Shown: positions 22,708 to 32,410, counted from the first letter of the stretch. The stretch is DNA of 64,000 nucleotides from Oscillospiraceae bacterium (GCA_015067185.1 SVMZ01000008.1:28808-92807), one strand, 5' to 3'. Program-made: numbers and translations. Notes: generated by a model from the letters alone, not told the origin.

Positions 22708-24477
22708 GTGAAAAGGATAGTGGGAATTATTTTGGTATTATTGATGCTCTGTGCCTGTGGAGAGGCAGAGCAAAGTGGAGAAACATCGTTTGACAGTGTT
22801 GGGGAATCCCTCAGCGAAAGTGCATCGGAGGATATTGAAACAGAAACTTCGGAAGAAATATCCTTGGAAGAAGAGCAGGAACCTCCTTCACAGGAAGAAC
22901 GGATCAAAGAAAATCTTTTGCAAAACATGACCGATTTTACCGATGGCTTCTATCCTATGACAGATACGGGGATAATGATATCGCCGGAAAATATCAGTAT
23001 AACAGAGGAGAATGGGTATTTTTCCTTTGATATGTGTATGGAAAAAGCAGATGGGAAGCAAGCGGTGATTCATCTTGATGGAGTAATGATGGGGGATGAC
23101 AGAGCAGTTTGCGGCGGATTTCTCGATGCAGATGCAGATACCTGGGCTTTCTGCGGGCTCCATTATGCAGCTTTTATCGATAAAGAGACACTGAAAGTGA
23201 CGGAAGTGACACCGGCATTTTCTGATATCGAAGAAGATGTGTGGATTAATGGTGTGATGAAGCTGGATGAAAATGTTGCGGTTGTAGCAACAGAAACAGG
23301 AAGTGACGTTGACGCTGACTTGGAAAAGATTAAAACATGGTTTGCGGTTTATTCCCCGGAGGGGGAAATGACAGAGAAGATTATTCTTGAAGAAAAAGCG
23401 GTTTGGGAAGCTGCAGATTATGTTTGTCCCATTTTTGCACAGAAAATGTTTATTCTGAATACTGAAGAGGGCCGGATTCTTGATTGTGGAATAACAACAG
23501 TCAATCTGGATACAGGAAAAAATTATTATACTTATGTACAAGCTGCCTTTGAGGCCGATGGAAAAAAGGTGGTAATCTATTGTTATCGTGACGAGGAAAG
23601 CTATGAACTGGAGAACTACATTGCCATACTTTGGGAAGCGGGAAACCCGGTTGGAAATATCATGATGGGCAAACCGAATATCAGTACAGGAAGAGAAAAT
23701 GAGCCGCTTGATGGAGAGTTTCTCACAGACAGGAAAGTTGTCTGCACGGACGATTATTCCGGCATGGTGATAGAGCTGGATTTTGAAAAAAGGGAAAGCT
23801 GCGTAACCTATGCATTGGAGGAACGACATCTGATAACATTGCTCGAAGATAGTGACGACGGAAAATATTCTCTCTGGACATCAGGTGACATCAATTATGG
23901 CGATGTGTTTGCGCATAATGTTGTTCTTAAAAATAACCGTTCCGGAAAAATCAGTTATATTGGTCCAGGAGGCGGGATGTATGGAGGCTATGGCGGGGCG
24001 GGATTTTTCATGAATAACGATGTTTACAACTTTTCCTCTTCTTTCATGGAGGTTTTTAATCCTGAAAGCGGTGAGAAGATCTTTGATATGGGGAAAAATT
24101 TTTACCTGGGAAGAGATGAAAAGACGAACGTGGAAAGGGTTCTGTTTACATTCCGAAGAGATCCGGCAGAATATACTTATATTGTCGTATATGCAGAGAG
24201 CGATGAGTGGGAAACGCGGCATAATACACCGGAAGGAGTTTTCGAGCACAATTGTAATTACAAACTGGGATTTCTCGATAAGGAAGGAAACCTTGTCGAA
24301 AGCTATGACATGGGGATACCTGTGAGATCAACTCAGTTTGGACTTCATACGGTGAGAATGAGATATTCCGAAAAACAGCTGACATTTATGGTGCGCAACA
24401 CAGGAAAAGGTTATGATGGGTTTGACTATGTCTTCGATATGGTGAATCATACAGTTACAGTATTGGATGCTCAATAA
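22708..24477 (+). CDS. Large extracellular lipoprotein of unknown function
   Basis: A 589-aa protein starting at GTG with AAGGAGG 6 nt upstream. The lipobox is LMLCAC near residues 13-18, so the mature protein is lipid-anchored on the outer face of the membrane. A low-complexity Ser/Glu linker (residues about 20-75, SEEISLEEEQEPPSQEE) leads to a beta-rich domain with many short strands and aromatic residues, possibly a propeller, though no repeat is clear enough to call. No catalytic motif was seen. It is monocistronic, with a good promoter and terminator, beside the kinase/XRE cassette; a functional link is not shown. Confidence 0.8.
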   Translation: MKRIVGIILVLLMLCACGEAEQSGETSFDSVGESLSESASEDIETETSEEISLEEEQEPPSQEERIKENLLQNMTDFTDGFYPMTDTGIMISPENISITEENGYFSFDMCMEKADGKQAVIHLDGVMMGDDRAVCGGFLDADADTWAFCGLHYAAFIDKETLKVTEVTPAFSDIEEDVWINGVMKLDENVAVVATETGSDVDADLEKIKTWFAVYSPEGEMTEKIILEEKAVWEAADYVCPIFAQKMFILNTEEGRILDCGITTVNLDTGKNYYTYVQAAFEADGKKVVIYCYRDEESYELENYIAILWEAGNPVGNIMMGKPNISTGRENEPLDGEFLTDRKVVCTDDYSGMVIELDFEKRESCVTYALEERHLITLLEDSDDGKYSLWTSGDINYGDVFAHNVVLKNNRSGKISYIGPGGGMYGGYGGAGFFMNNDVYNFSSSFMEVFNPESGEKIFDMGKNFYLGRDEKTNVERVLFTFRRDPAEYTYIVVYAESDEWETRHNTPEGVFEHNCNYKLGFLDKEGNLVESYDMGIPVRSTQFGLHTVRMRYSEKQLTFMVRNTGKGYDGFDYVFDMVNHTVTVLDAQ

Positions 24478-24490
24478 AAGGAGAACTGAG

Positions 24491-24538
24491 AAAAAGCTGT
24501 AGGATAAAGTGCCTTGGTAATTATCTTACAGCTTTTTT
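24491..24538 (+). terminator. Terminator of the lipoprotein gene
   Basis: 16-bp stem AAAAGCTGTAGGATAA / TTATCTTACAGCTTTT (one G-U) with TTTTTT, 14 nt after the stop. Confidence 0.85.
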
Positions 24539-24794
24539 CGTGAGGAAGAATCAGATGCGCAAAATATAACTGTAAAAAAGAAAAGAAATTTTTTGCGGTC
24601 TCCTGTTGTGTATAGAGCTGCCTCTGTGCGGAGAAAAAATCGAAAAGGGATCCGTAAATAACTCCTTGAAAAAATAAAGAAACGTGGTATACTATTATGA
24701 TATGGTATATGAGTATGCTTTGTCAGAAGAGGATACAGAGTGGCCGTTGTCGGATATTTGCGGAAAAATACTTGGGGAAATCATAAAAAACCTA

Positions 24795-24823
24795 TTGACA
24801 AGCGGGTCGACAGGTGATATAAT
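24795..24823 (+). promoter_or_regulatory. Consensus promoter of infC-rpmI-rplT
   Basis: TTGACA, 17-bp spacer, TGATATAAT: a full consensus with extended -10. This suits a highly expressed ribosomal operon. Confidence 0.9.
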
Positions 24824-24829
24824 ATCTAA

Positions 24830-24986
24830 GACAATAAAGTGGATCAGTTCCCACCTGCCGTTTTACGGATAACGTGCATGGTCAATATGTTTGCTGCAGT
24901 CGGTTTGTGCTGTGGCGGTATTGATTTGTGCGCGGACGGGAATATCGTTCGCGTATTATTTTTATTCAACTGGCTTTAAGGCTATG
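24830..24986 (+). promoter_or_regulatory. L20-type autoregulatory leader of infC-rpmI-rplT with attenuator
   Basis: About 160 nt of untranslated leader lie between the promoter and the infC SD. Near its end, TGCGCGGACG / CGTTCGCGTA form a 10-bp stem (24929-24955) followed by TTATTTTTATT, an intrinsic terminator. In Firmicutes, ribosomal protein L20 controls this operon through such a leader by transcription attenuation. Leader position and terminator are seen; the L20-binding fold is assumed, not folded. Confidence 0.7.
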
Positions 24987-24999
24987 GAGGTGTTGAGCT

Positions 25000-25530
25000 A
25001 TCAGCAACAAGGAACTGCTTATCAACGAGGAGATCAAGGACAAGGAAGTGCGCGTGATTGACGCAGATGGTTCTCAGATGGGAATCATGTCCGCAAAGGA
25101 TGCCCAGCGTCTGGCTGCGGAAAAGAATCTTGACCTGGTCAAAATCGCTCCTCAGGCTGTGCCGCCGGTATGCCGTATTATGGATTACGGTAAGTACCGT
25201 TTCGAGCAGGCAAAACGAGAGAAGGAAGCAAGAAAAAATCAGAAGGTTGTGGAGATCAAAGAGGTCCGTCTTTCCCTCAATATCGATACCAACGATTTCA
25301 ACACAAAAGTAAACCATGCGTTGAGATTTTTGAGTGATGGAAACAAGGTGAAAGTTTCACTGCGTTACAGAGGAAGAGAAATGGCTCATCAGCAGATCGG
25401 TGAGACCCTGATGAAGCGTTTTGCAGACGCTTGTGCAGATTCCGGAAACGTTGACAAACTGCCGAAGCTGGAAGGACGCAGCATGATCATGTTTCTTACA
25501 CCCAAAACCTTGAAGCAGGGACGCGAGTGA
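25000..25530 (+). CDS. infC: Translation initiation factor IF-3, AUC start codon
   Basis: IF-3 binds the 30S subunit, prevents premature 50S joining and checks start codon and initiator tRNA. The track ORF starts too late (GTG at 25048). The conserved N-terminus ISNKELLINEEIKDKEVRVI continues upstream to ATC at 25000, with GGAGG 9 nt before it, and an in-frame TGA at 24994 rules out any longer form. That gives 176 aa, a normal IF-3 length, with an N-domain, a lysine-rich linker (QAKREKEARKNQKVV) and a C-domain ending MIMFLTPK. The non-canonical start fits known autoregulation of infC through IF-3 discrimination against rare start codons. Confidence 0.95.
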   Translation: MSNKELLINEEIKDKEVRVIDADGSQMGIMSAKDAQRLAAEKNLDLVKIAPQAVPPVCRIMDYGKYRFEQAKREKEARKNQKVVEIKEVRLSLNIDTNDFNTKVNHALRFLSDGNKVKVSLRYRGREMAHQQIGETLMKRFADACADSGNVDKLPKLEGRSMIMFLTPKTLKQGRE

Positions 25531-25609
25531 GTTTGCTAATAAATGCAGCGTTTCGGCGCTGATGAAAATTGCCCTTTATTCAGGAATTAATTAACAGGAG
25601 GACTACCAA

Positions 25610-25807
25610 ATGCCTAAGCTTAAGAACCACAGCGGTGCAAAAAAGCGCTTCTCCTTTACCAAAACCGGTAAAGTAAAGCGTGCGCATGCTTACAAATCCC
25701 ACATTCTTACAAAGAAGGATACCAAGCGTAAGCGCGGACTTCGTAAGGTAGTTTATGCCGATAAGACCAACACAATGGCTATAAAGGCTCTGCTTCCCAA
25801 CAAGTAA
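25610..25807 (+). CDS. rpmI: 50S ribosomal protein L35
   Basis: A 65-aa basic protein with the L35 signature [14 protein letters not shown] and the C-terminal IKALLPNK. It is part of the large ribosomal subunit. AGGAGG precedes the ATG. It is the middle gene of the infC-rpmI-rplT operon, 79 nt after infC. Confidence 0.98.
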   Translation: MPKLKNHSGAKKRFSFTKTGKVKRAHAYKSHILTKKDTKRKRGLRKVVYADKTNTMAIKALLPNK

Positions 25808-25864
25808 TAAGGAAAAAGCCACGCATGACGTCGGCGAAAACACCGATAACGGAGGAGAATTGTA

Positions 25865-26218
25865 ATGGCTCGTATTAAGCGCGCAACTATGGCGCATAAA
25901 AGAAGAAAAAAGGTTTTGAAACTTGCCAAAGGTTATTTTGGCAGCAAGAGCAGACTGTTCAGAATGGCTAAACAGGCTGTCATGAAGTCCGGTCAGTATG
26001 CTTACATCGGCAGAAGACTGAAGAAGAGAGATTTCAGACGTCTTTGGATTACCCGTATCTCCGCAGGCTGCCGCGCAAACGGAATGAACTATTCCACATT
26101 TATGAACGGTCTCAAGAAGGCTGGCATCACCCTCAACCGCAAGATGCTCTCCGAGATCGCCATCAATGATCCGGCTGCATTTACCGCACTCGTCGAAAAG
26201 GCTAAGGCTGCTCTCTGA
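25865..26218 (+). CDS. rplT: 50S ribosomal protein L20
   Basis: A 117-aa basic protein with [28 protein letters not shown] and [19 protein letters not shown], all standard for L20. It binds 23S rRNA early in assembly and, in Firmicutes, also the leader of its own operon. GGAGGAG precedes the ATG. Last gene of the operon, closed by a terminator about 90 nt downstream. Confidence 0.98.
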   Translation: MARIKRATMAHKRRKKVLKLAKGYFGSKSRLFRMAKQAVMKSGQYAYIGRRLKKRDFRRLWITRISAGCRANGMNYSTFMNGLKKAGITLNRKMLSEIAINDPAAFTALVEKAKAAL

Positions 26219-26304
26219 TCAAGAATAGTTTCATAATCCGGTTTATAACGGGTTCAGAGACACGCAGGTGCGTTGTCACAGCAGATATATTTTCGTATCA
26301 CTAT

Positions 26305-26340
26305 AAACGACCGGGTATTTTAGGTGCTCGGTCGTTTTTT
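26305..26340 (+). terminator. Terminator of infC-rpmI-rplT
   Basis: 9-bp core stem AAACGACCG / CGGTCGTTT with further weak pairing and a run of T. Confidence 0.85.
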
Positions 26341-26377
26341 CTGAATTTTGAACCAAAAAAGGGAAGACGAAAAATAT

Positions 26378-27196
26378 ATGACAGCAGAAATGTTTACCGA
26401 AAAAATTACAAGCCGGGATAATCCGCTTGTAAGACAACTCAGGCTGCTTTGCGACAGCAGAGCTGAAAGATATGAGCAAAAAGCGTTTGTGACAGAGGGA
26501 ATTAAGCTGTGTTCAGAGGCAGCGGCGGCAGGAATTGTCAAAATATTGCTGGCTACGGAGACGGCAGTTGGAAAATATTCCGACGAGATAGCAGCGATTG
26601 CTGCTGTTTGTGACAGGAAAATTATTGTTTCGGAGAGTATCGCGGCGAAAATTTCGGATGTAAAGTCCCCGCAAGGCGTATTTTGTTTGTGTGATATGCT
26701 TGACAATCGTAATTTCGCTGATAAAATAAACTATATAGATCCTAAGGGTAAATATATTCTTTTGTGTTCATTGCAGGATCCTGGTAATATTGGAACTATC
26801 ATACGCTGCTGCGATGCTTTTGGTGTTACGGCCGTGGTGTTGACAAGAGATTGTCCCGATATCTACAGCCCGAAACTGCTTCGTTCCACCATGGGAAGTC
26901 TTTTCCATCTTCCAGTGATTATTGGTGGAGAGAGAGAGAGGGTTATTCAGAATTTTACCGATGCAGGAATAAAGCTCTATGCGGCGGCATTGTCTGAGAA
27001 CAGTATTCCACTTGGAAAAGTTTGTTTTGAAAAAGGAAGTGCTGTCGTGATTGGTAATGAAGGAAAAGGACTTCCTCAGACAATTATCGAAATGTGTGAT
27101 GAAACGGTAAAGATAGAGATGTATGGTCGTGCCGAATCGCTTAATGCGGCTTCGGCGGCATCTATACTTACATACCGATTGATGGAAGAACGATAA
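26378..27196 (+). CDS. SpoU/TrmH-family RNA 2'-O-methyltransferase
   Basis: A 272-aa protein if started at ATG 26378 (the track uses a TTG at 26348 without SD). The N-terminal substrate-binding domain begins KITSRDNPLVRQLRLL and includes FVTEGIKL. The trefoil-knot catalytic domain carries the three SpoU motifs: DPGNIGTIIRCCDAFG, VVIGNEGKGL and SLNAASAASILTY. It uses S-adenosylmethionine to methylate a ribose 2'-OH, probably in 23S rRNA (RlmB/YsgA-like); the exact nucleotide cannot be told. It lies just after the L20 operon terminator and is followed at 39 nt by dprA. Confidence 0.9.
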   Translation: MTAEMFTEKITSRDNPLVRQLRLLCDSRAERYEQKAFVTEGIKLCSEAAAAGIVKILLATETAVGKYSDEIAAIAAVCDRKIIVSESIAAKISDVKSPQGVFCLCDMLDNRNFADKINYIDPKGKYILLCSLQDPGNIGTIIRCCDAFGVTAVVLTRDCPDIYSPKLLRSTMGSLFHLPVIIGGERERVIQNFTDAGIKLYAAALSENSIPLGKVCFEKGSAVVIGNEGKGLPQTIIEMCDETVKIEMYGRAESLNAASAASILTYRLMEER

Positions 27197-27235
27197 CAAA
27201 AAAGAAAAATTGAACGGAAACGGAGGTGGCAGTCA

Positions 27236-28813
27236 GTGGTAAGAGATTGGTTGTATTGGATATGGTTTGCGGAGGCATTTGGGCCGGGAGTTGACTGTCG
27301 CGCCGTAATAGAAGAATATGGCGAGCCCCGTGCATTTTATAATGAGGGGGAAAATGTAATTGATGAACTGCGCCGAAGAGGAAGAATCAAGATTTCCACT
27401 GCACGGGCAGATCGGATCCGGGATTCTTTCAACGAGGATTCTCTGGACGATGCAAAGCGTATTTTGGACAAGGTGTATCGGTTAGGTCTGAAGATGACTG
27501 TGCCGGTGGATGGTACCTATCCCAAAGGGCTGAGAAGAATTTCTGCGATGCCAATATTGCTTTATATAAAAGGAGAACTTACAGAGCAGCAAAATGATCT
27601 TATGATTGGCGTTGTCGGCAGCAGAAAATGTTCGGCATATTCTTTGCAAAGGACGAAAAAACTCTGCAGAGAACTGGCTGGGGGCGGAGCAATTGTTGTC
27701 AGCGGTTTGGCAGAGGGGATTGATACTGCAGCAGCGCAGGCGGCATTGCAGGCTGATAAAAAGACGATAGCTGTTGTGGGATGCGGTTTGGACAGAGTAT
27801 ATCCGGCATGCAACCGGGGATTGTTTGAAAAAGTTGCACAGAACGGGGCGGTTATTTCGGAGTATGCTCCCGGTACGCCGCCGAGAGCAATGAATTTTCC
27901 GCAAAGGAATCGAATCATATCCGGTATGTCGTCCGGTGTAGTTGTAGTGGAAGCCGGCAGCAAAAGCGGTGCACTGATTACAGCTAAGGATGCAGAAAAG
28001 CAGAACAGAGACGTGTTTGTATTGGATTGTTTTGAAGACAGTAACAGCGAAGGTGATTTTCAGGGCTGCCGTCTTCTTGCATTGCGTGGAGCAAATAAAA
28101 TTGCAGGAGCAAGCGATATTTTTGAATATTACGGGCAAAAAGCGGGAGAAGCACCTGATGATGAAAGTTTCCTATGGGAAGACAGATACCTTGCAGGGGA
28201 ACAGGACTGTGAACTGTACGATTTTGATGAACCGGAATGGCTGGCAAAGAGATATCATGCCAGCGATATCAATCGGGGGCAAGGAGACAGTGAAACAGGA
28301 GACGGGTGGCATCACCCGAAAGGAGTGCGTATTGTGCTTCCCGAACGAGGTTGGCCCGAGCCTCCCATCTGTGCAGCAGATCCGAAAACCAAAAAATTCA
28401 ACTCTTTTCTGAAAAGTATGTCTTCGGAAAGAGGCATATACGGCGGGACTGTTATTACGTTTGATCGTTACAATGAAGATGAAGTGACGGATAAAAAGTC
28501 GCTGGCAATGAGAAAAGCGGAAAAAATATCCGAACCGGCCAAAAGAAAAAATACGAATATCATGCAGCGAGAAAGCCATATTAAGGCAGAGAGAACGAAG
28601 GAAGAAGCGTTTTTCGATCCGGATCTGCAGGAGCTTTCGGAGTTGGCAAGAACGATTTTGAAAGAGCTGTCCGATATTCCGATTGGTCTGGAGGAGCTTT
28701 CAGGCATGCTGGATGTTCGTGTGGATAAATTGGCAGCGGCCCTTGCAGAACTTGAAATCAGCGGCTTTGTAAAATCTATACCGGGAGCACGGTATATGCT
28801 GATTGAAAAATGA
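27236..28813 (+). CDS. dprA: DNA-processing protein DprA (Smf), extended form
   Basis: DprA loads RecA on incoming single-stranded DNA during transformation. The start is GTG with GGAGGTG 7 nt upstream. The Rossmann core at about residues 85-290 has GVVGSRKCSAYSLQ, VVSGLAEGIDTAAAQAAL, IAVVGCGLDRVYP and FPQRNRIISGMSSGVVVVEA, with GALITAKDA after it. The C-terminal winged helix at about 455-525 reads ELARTILKELSDIPIGLEEL. At 525 aa it is clearly longer than the usual 280-380 aa. The extra stretch (about 300-450) is charged and low in recognisable motifs. Its place between the SpoU gene and topA is typical of Firmicutes. Confidence 0.93.
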   Translation: MVRDWLYWIWFAEAFGPGVDCRAVIEEYGEPRAFYNEGENVIDELRRRGRIKISTARADRIRDSFNEDSLDDAKRILDKVYRLGLKMTVPVDGTYPKGLRRISAMPILLYIKGELTEQQNDLMIGVVGSRKCSAYSLQRTKKLCRELAGGGAIVVSGLAEGIDTAAAQAALQADKKTIAVVGCGLDRVYPACNRGLFEKVAQNGAVISEYAPGTPPRAMNFPQRNRIISGMSSGVVVVEAGSKSGALITAKDAEKQNRDVFVLDCFEDSNSEGDFQGCRLLALRGANKIAGASDIFEYYGQKAGEAPDDESFLWEDRYLAGEQDCELYDFDEPEWLAKRYHASDINRGQGDSETGDGWHHPKGVRIVLPERGWPEPPICAADPKTKKFNSFLKSMSSERGIYGGTVITFDRYNEDEVTDKKSLAMRKAEKISEPAKRKNTNIMQRESHIKAERTKEEAFFDPDLQELSELARTILKELSDIPIGLEELSGMLDVRVDKLAAALAELEISGFVKSIPGARYMLIEK

Positions 28814-28897
28814 TGGCAGGATATGCGGTCAGCAGGAATTAAGTACGAAACAGGTTAAACAGAAAATAAAATTTAAGACAAGGTGAAGGTTTAGAGA

Positions 28898-30985
28898 ATG
28901 TCCAAGTTGGTTATTGTGGAATCTCCGGCTAAGGCCAAAACCATAAAAAAATATCTCGGTGAGGGCTACGATGTGGTAGCGTCCATGGGACACGTGATTG
29001 ATTTGCCTAAGAGCAAGCTGGGCGTCGATGTGGATAATGATTTTTCACCGAATTATGTGACAATAGAAGGAAAAGGAGATCTTGTCGAATCTCTTATCAA
29101 GCAGGCAAAAAAAAGTGACGGTGTGTTTCTGGCAACGGACCCTGACCGTGAAGGAGAAGCGATTTCCTGGCATCTTGCTAAGGTTTTCGGGATGGATCTC
29201 AAGGAAAAGAACCGTGTTACCTTCAATGAGATTACCAAAAGCGGCGTGAAAAACGGAATGGATCACCCAAGACAGATTGATGTCTCGCTTGTGGATGCAC
29301 AACAGACACGAAGAATCCTTGACAGGATTGTGGGCTATAAGCTCAGTCCGTTTTTGTGGAAAAAGGTGAGAAGAGGTTTGTCTGCGGGAAGAGTTCAGTC
29401 GGTTGCGGTAAGACTCATCTCCGACCGTGAAGAAGAGATCAAGGTGTTTGTGCCGGTGGAATATTGGTCCATTGATGCAAAGCTGCTCTCTCCTAATGAT
29501 AAACGCGAATTTACAGCTAAATTTTATGGTAAAGACGGAAAACAGCTGGAGCTGCATACCAAGGAAGAGGCGGATGCAATTCTGGCAAAGCTGGACGGCG
29601 CTGACTATGAGGTGGTCGGTGTTAAGAAAGGTCTGCGTAAAAAGGCGCCGGCTCCTCCCTTTATTACATCTACATTGCAGCAGGAAGCTTCCCGTAAACT
29701 GGGCTTCCAGGCACGTAGAACAATGAAAGCGGCTCAGGAGCTCTATGAAGGTATCGACGTGGAAGGTCAAGGTGCTGTGGGTCTGATCACCTATATGCGT
29801 ACCGATTCTCTGCGTATCTCCGATGAGGCTGCTTCTGCGGCAGAAGCCTATATCGATGAAACTTACGGAAAAGCATATCGTACCCCCAAGCGTAGGGTGT
29901 TCAAGAGTAAATCCGGCGCACAGGATGCGCACGAGGCGATCCGCCCCACGATGCCGGAAATGACACCTGCAAAACTGAAAAAGAGTCTCAGCAGCGATCA
30001 GTATAAGCTGTACAAGTTGATTTGGGAGCGCTTTATTGCCAGCCAGATGGCCAATGCTCAGTTGGAAACGGTTTCAGTGGAGATTCTGGCCAACGGATAC
30101 AGCTTTAAAGCTTCCGGATATTCTGTAAAATTTGATGGTTACACCGTTCTTTATGAAGAGGGACGGGATGATGAAGAGGAAAAGAGCACCCGTCTGCCGG
30201 AGATTTCTCAGGGCGATTTCCTCAAACTGCTGTCGATAGACGGTGGTCAGCACTTTACCCAGCCGCCCGCAAGATTCACGGAAGCTTCTCTTATTAAAAC
30301 ACTGGAAGAAAACGGAATTGGACGTCCGAGTACCTATGCGCCGATTATTTCTACCATTCTTTCCCGTGGTTATGTAGAACGGGAAGGAAAATCCCTCCGT
30401 CCCACCATTTTGGGAACGGTTACAACACAGTTGATGTGTGAGCGGTTCCCCAACATTGTTGACGTGGAATTTACAGCCAACATGGAAAAGACACTGGACG
30501 ATGTTGCAGATGGAACAAGCAGTTGGGTGGGAACTCTGAGAGACTTCTACGGTCCGTTTATGTCCACTTTGGAAACAGCGGAAGAGCAGATGAAGGGCAT
30601 TCGTGTAAAAATTCCCGATGAAGAGACAGACGAAGTTTGCCAGGTCTGCGGCAAAAAGATGGTTATAAAGACAGGAAGATTTGGAAAATTTTTGGCATGT
30701 TCCGGATTCCCTGAGTGTACCTATACACAGAAAATCAAAAAGGAGACTGCAGGAAATTGCCCTCTCTGCGGTTCCAGAATGATGTCTATGAAGAGCAAGA
30801 ACGGAAAAGAATTTTACGGCTGTTCCAAGTATCCCGAATGTTCCTTTATGAGCTGGGATGTGCCGTTGGCAGATGAGTGCCCCGATTGCGGTGCCACACT
30901 TTTCCGTAAAAAAGGACGCGGCGGTAAAACCTATTGTGCCAAAGAAGGCTGCGGATATGTCAAGGGTGTAGAGGATGCGGAATAA
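28898..30985 (+). CDS. topA: DNA topoisomerase I (type IA)
   Basis: A 695-aa enzyme that relaxes negative supercoils by transient single-strand cleavage. The TOPRIM domain is at the N-terminus (MSKLVIVESPAKAKTI, ATDPDREGEAISWHL). The active-site Tyr lies in GLITYMRTDSLRIS near residue 300. The family motif ENGIGRPSTYAPIISTI is near 470. Three C-terminal zinc fingers follow (CQVCGKKM, CPLCGSRM, CPDCGATL) at about 580-690. AAGG lies before the ATG. Located between dprA and trmFO, as in many Firmicutes. Confidence 0.98.
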   Translation: MSKLVIVESPAKAKTIKKYLGEGYDVVASMGHVIDLPKSKLGVDVDNDFSPNYVTIEGKGDLVESLIKQAKKSDGVFLATDPDREGEAISWHLAKVFGMDLKEKNRVTFNEITKSGVKNGMDHPRQIDVSLVDAQQTRRILDRIVGYKLSPFLWKKVRRGLSAGRVQSVAVRLISDREEEIKVFVPVEYWSIDAKLLSPNDKREFTAKFYGKDGKQLELHTKEEADAILAKLDGADYEVVGVKKGLRKKAPAPPFITSTLQQEASRKLGFQARRTMKAAQELYEGIDVEGQGAVGLITYMRTDSLRISDEAASAAEAYIDETYGKAYRTPKRRVFKSKSGAQDAHEAIRPTMPEMTPAKLKKSLSSDQYKLYKLIWERFIASQMANAQLETVSVEILANGYSFKASGYSVKFDGYTVLYEEGRDDEEEKSTRLPEISQGDFLKLLSIDGGQHFTQPPARFTEASLIKTLEENGIGRPSTYAPIISTILSRGYVEREGKSLRPTILGTVTTQLMCERFPNIVDVEFTANMEKTLDDVADGTSSWVGTLRDFYGPFMSTLETAEEQMKGIRVKIPDEETDEVCQVCGKKMVIKTGRFGKFLACSGFPECTYTQKIKKETAGNCPLCGSRMMSMKSKNGKEFYGCSKYPECSFMSWDVPLADECPDCGATLFRKKGRGGKTYCAKEGCGYVKGVEDAE

Positions 30986-31021
30986 CCGCAGAGACAAACC
31001 AAAAGAAAATGAGGATCTGCT

Positions 31022-32338
31022 ATGAGTAGGATCAATATAATCGGTGCAGGACTTGCTGGCTGTGAAGCGGCATGGAATGCAGCGTCGGCGGGGATTGAGG
31101 TTACACTGATCGAGATGAAGCCGGTCAAGCGGTCTCCCGCGCATACGTCCGATGATTTTGCGGAGTTGGTTTGTTCCAATTCGTTGAAGGCATCGAGAAT
31201 AGAAACTTCCGCAGGGCTGCTCAAAGAGGAGATGCGCAGGTTAGGGTCACTCACTGTTGCCTGCGCAGAGAAAACCGCCGTTGATGCGGGTGGTGCCCTT
31301 GCGGTGGACAGAAAGAAGTTTTCTGCCCTGGTTACACAGAAAATTAAAGAAAACCCGTTGATAACGGTGGAACATCGGGAAGTAACAGAGATTTCACCGA
31401 AAGAGGATGAGATATGGATTGTAGCTACCGGGCCGCTTACATCAGAACCTTTTGCAGAATATCTGAAGGAACGTCTTGGTGGAGGACTCAGCTTTTTTGA
31501 TGCGGCGGCTCCGATTGTGGAGGCAGCCAGCATTGACATGGAAAAAGTGTTTTTTGCTGCACGCTATGGCCGCGGCGGAGACGATTATCTCAATTGCCCC
31601 ATGAATAAAGAGCAATATGAAGAGTTTTGGAATGAACTTGTTCATGCTGAGCGTGCTGAACTGGAAGCGTTTGATAAAGAGAGCTTCCGGGTATATGAGG
31701 GGTGTATGCCGGTAGAGGTTATGGCCTCCCGAGGAATTGATACATTAAGATTTGGACCTCTCAAGCCCAAAGGTCTTACAGATCCACGCACAGGGCACCG
31801 TCCGTGGGCTAATCTGCAGCTTCGCAGAGAAGATGCAGATGCCACCATGTTTAATCTGGTAGGATTTCAGACGAACCTGAAATTTGGAGAACAGAAAAGG
31901 GTATTTGGTATGATTCCTGGATTGGAGAATGCCGAATTTGTGAGATACGGTGTGATGCACCGTAACACGTTTATCAAAAGTCCGGAATTGTTGGATGCAG
32001 ACTTTTCACTGCGTACAGATAAGCGGATTTATTTTGCGGGACAGATGACCGGTGTAGAAGGGTATATGGAATCGGCAGCATCGGGAATCATTGCTGGAAT
32101 CAATGCGGCACGTGCGGTAAAAGGGTTGGAGCCGATGAAGCTTCCTCCAGAGACAATGACAGGTGCATTGTCGGCATACATATCATCGGCAGATACAAAA
32201 GATTTTCAGCCTATGGGTGCAGCAATGGGACTGCTCCCCGAGTTGGGCAGTCGGATCAGAGATAAAAAGGCGCGTTATGCAGCCTATTCGGAGCGAGCCC
32301 TTCAGGCAATGGAGGAGACGCTTGCACAATACAGATAA
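31022..32338 (+). CDS. trmFO: Methylenetetrahydrofolate-tRNA (uracil-5-)-methyltransferase TrmFO
   Basis: A 438-aa flavoprotein that makes ribothymidine at position 54 of tRNA, using methylene-THF and reduced FAD. The FAD-binding GxGxxG is INIIGAGLAGCEAAWNAA. Diagnostic motifs are CSNSLK (the conserved catalytic Cys region), GGALAVDRKKFS, FNLVGFQTNLKFGEQ and FAGQMTGVEGYMESAASG. It follows topA at 36 nt with GAGGAT before the ATG. TrmFO in place of TrmA is typical of Firmicutes. Confidence 0.98.
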   Translation: MSRINIIGAGLAGCEAAWNAASAGIEVTLIEMKPVKRSPAHTSDDFAELVCSNSLKASRIETSAGLLKEEMRRLGSLTVACAEKTAVDAGGALAVDRKKFSALVTQKIKENPLITVEHREVTEISPKEDEIWIVATGPLTSEPFAEYLKERLGGGLSFFDAAAPIVEAASIDMEKVFFAARYGRGGDDYLNCPMNKEQYEEFWNELVHAERAELEAFDKESFRVYEGCMPVEVMASRGIDTLRFGPLKPKGLTDPRTGHRPWANLQLRREDADATMFNLVGFQTNLKFGEQKRVFGMIPGLENAEFVRYGVMHRNTFIKSPELLDADFSLRTDKRIYFAGQMTGVEGYMESAASGIIAGINAARAVKGLEPMKLPPETMTGALSAYISSADTKDFQPMGAAMGLLPELGSRIRDKKARYAAYSERALQAMEETLAQYR

Positions 32339-32410
32339 CAAGCGGAATAGTGGTTTGAAGATAGTATTCTAATTGTTACTTGTTGGGATATTCAGAAAGG
32401 ATGGATTCGT

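Noticed and set aside
24684-24872. 62-aa plus-strand ORF before infC
   Set aside because: It spans the consensus infC promoter, has no SD and ends in the leader.
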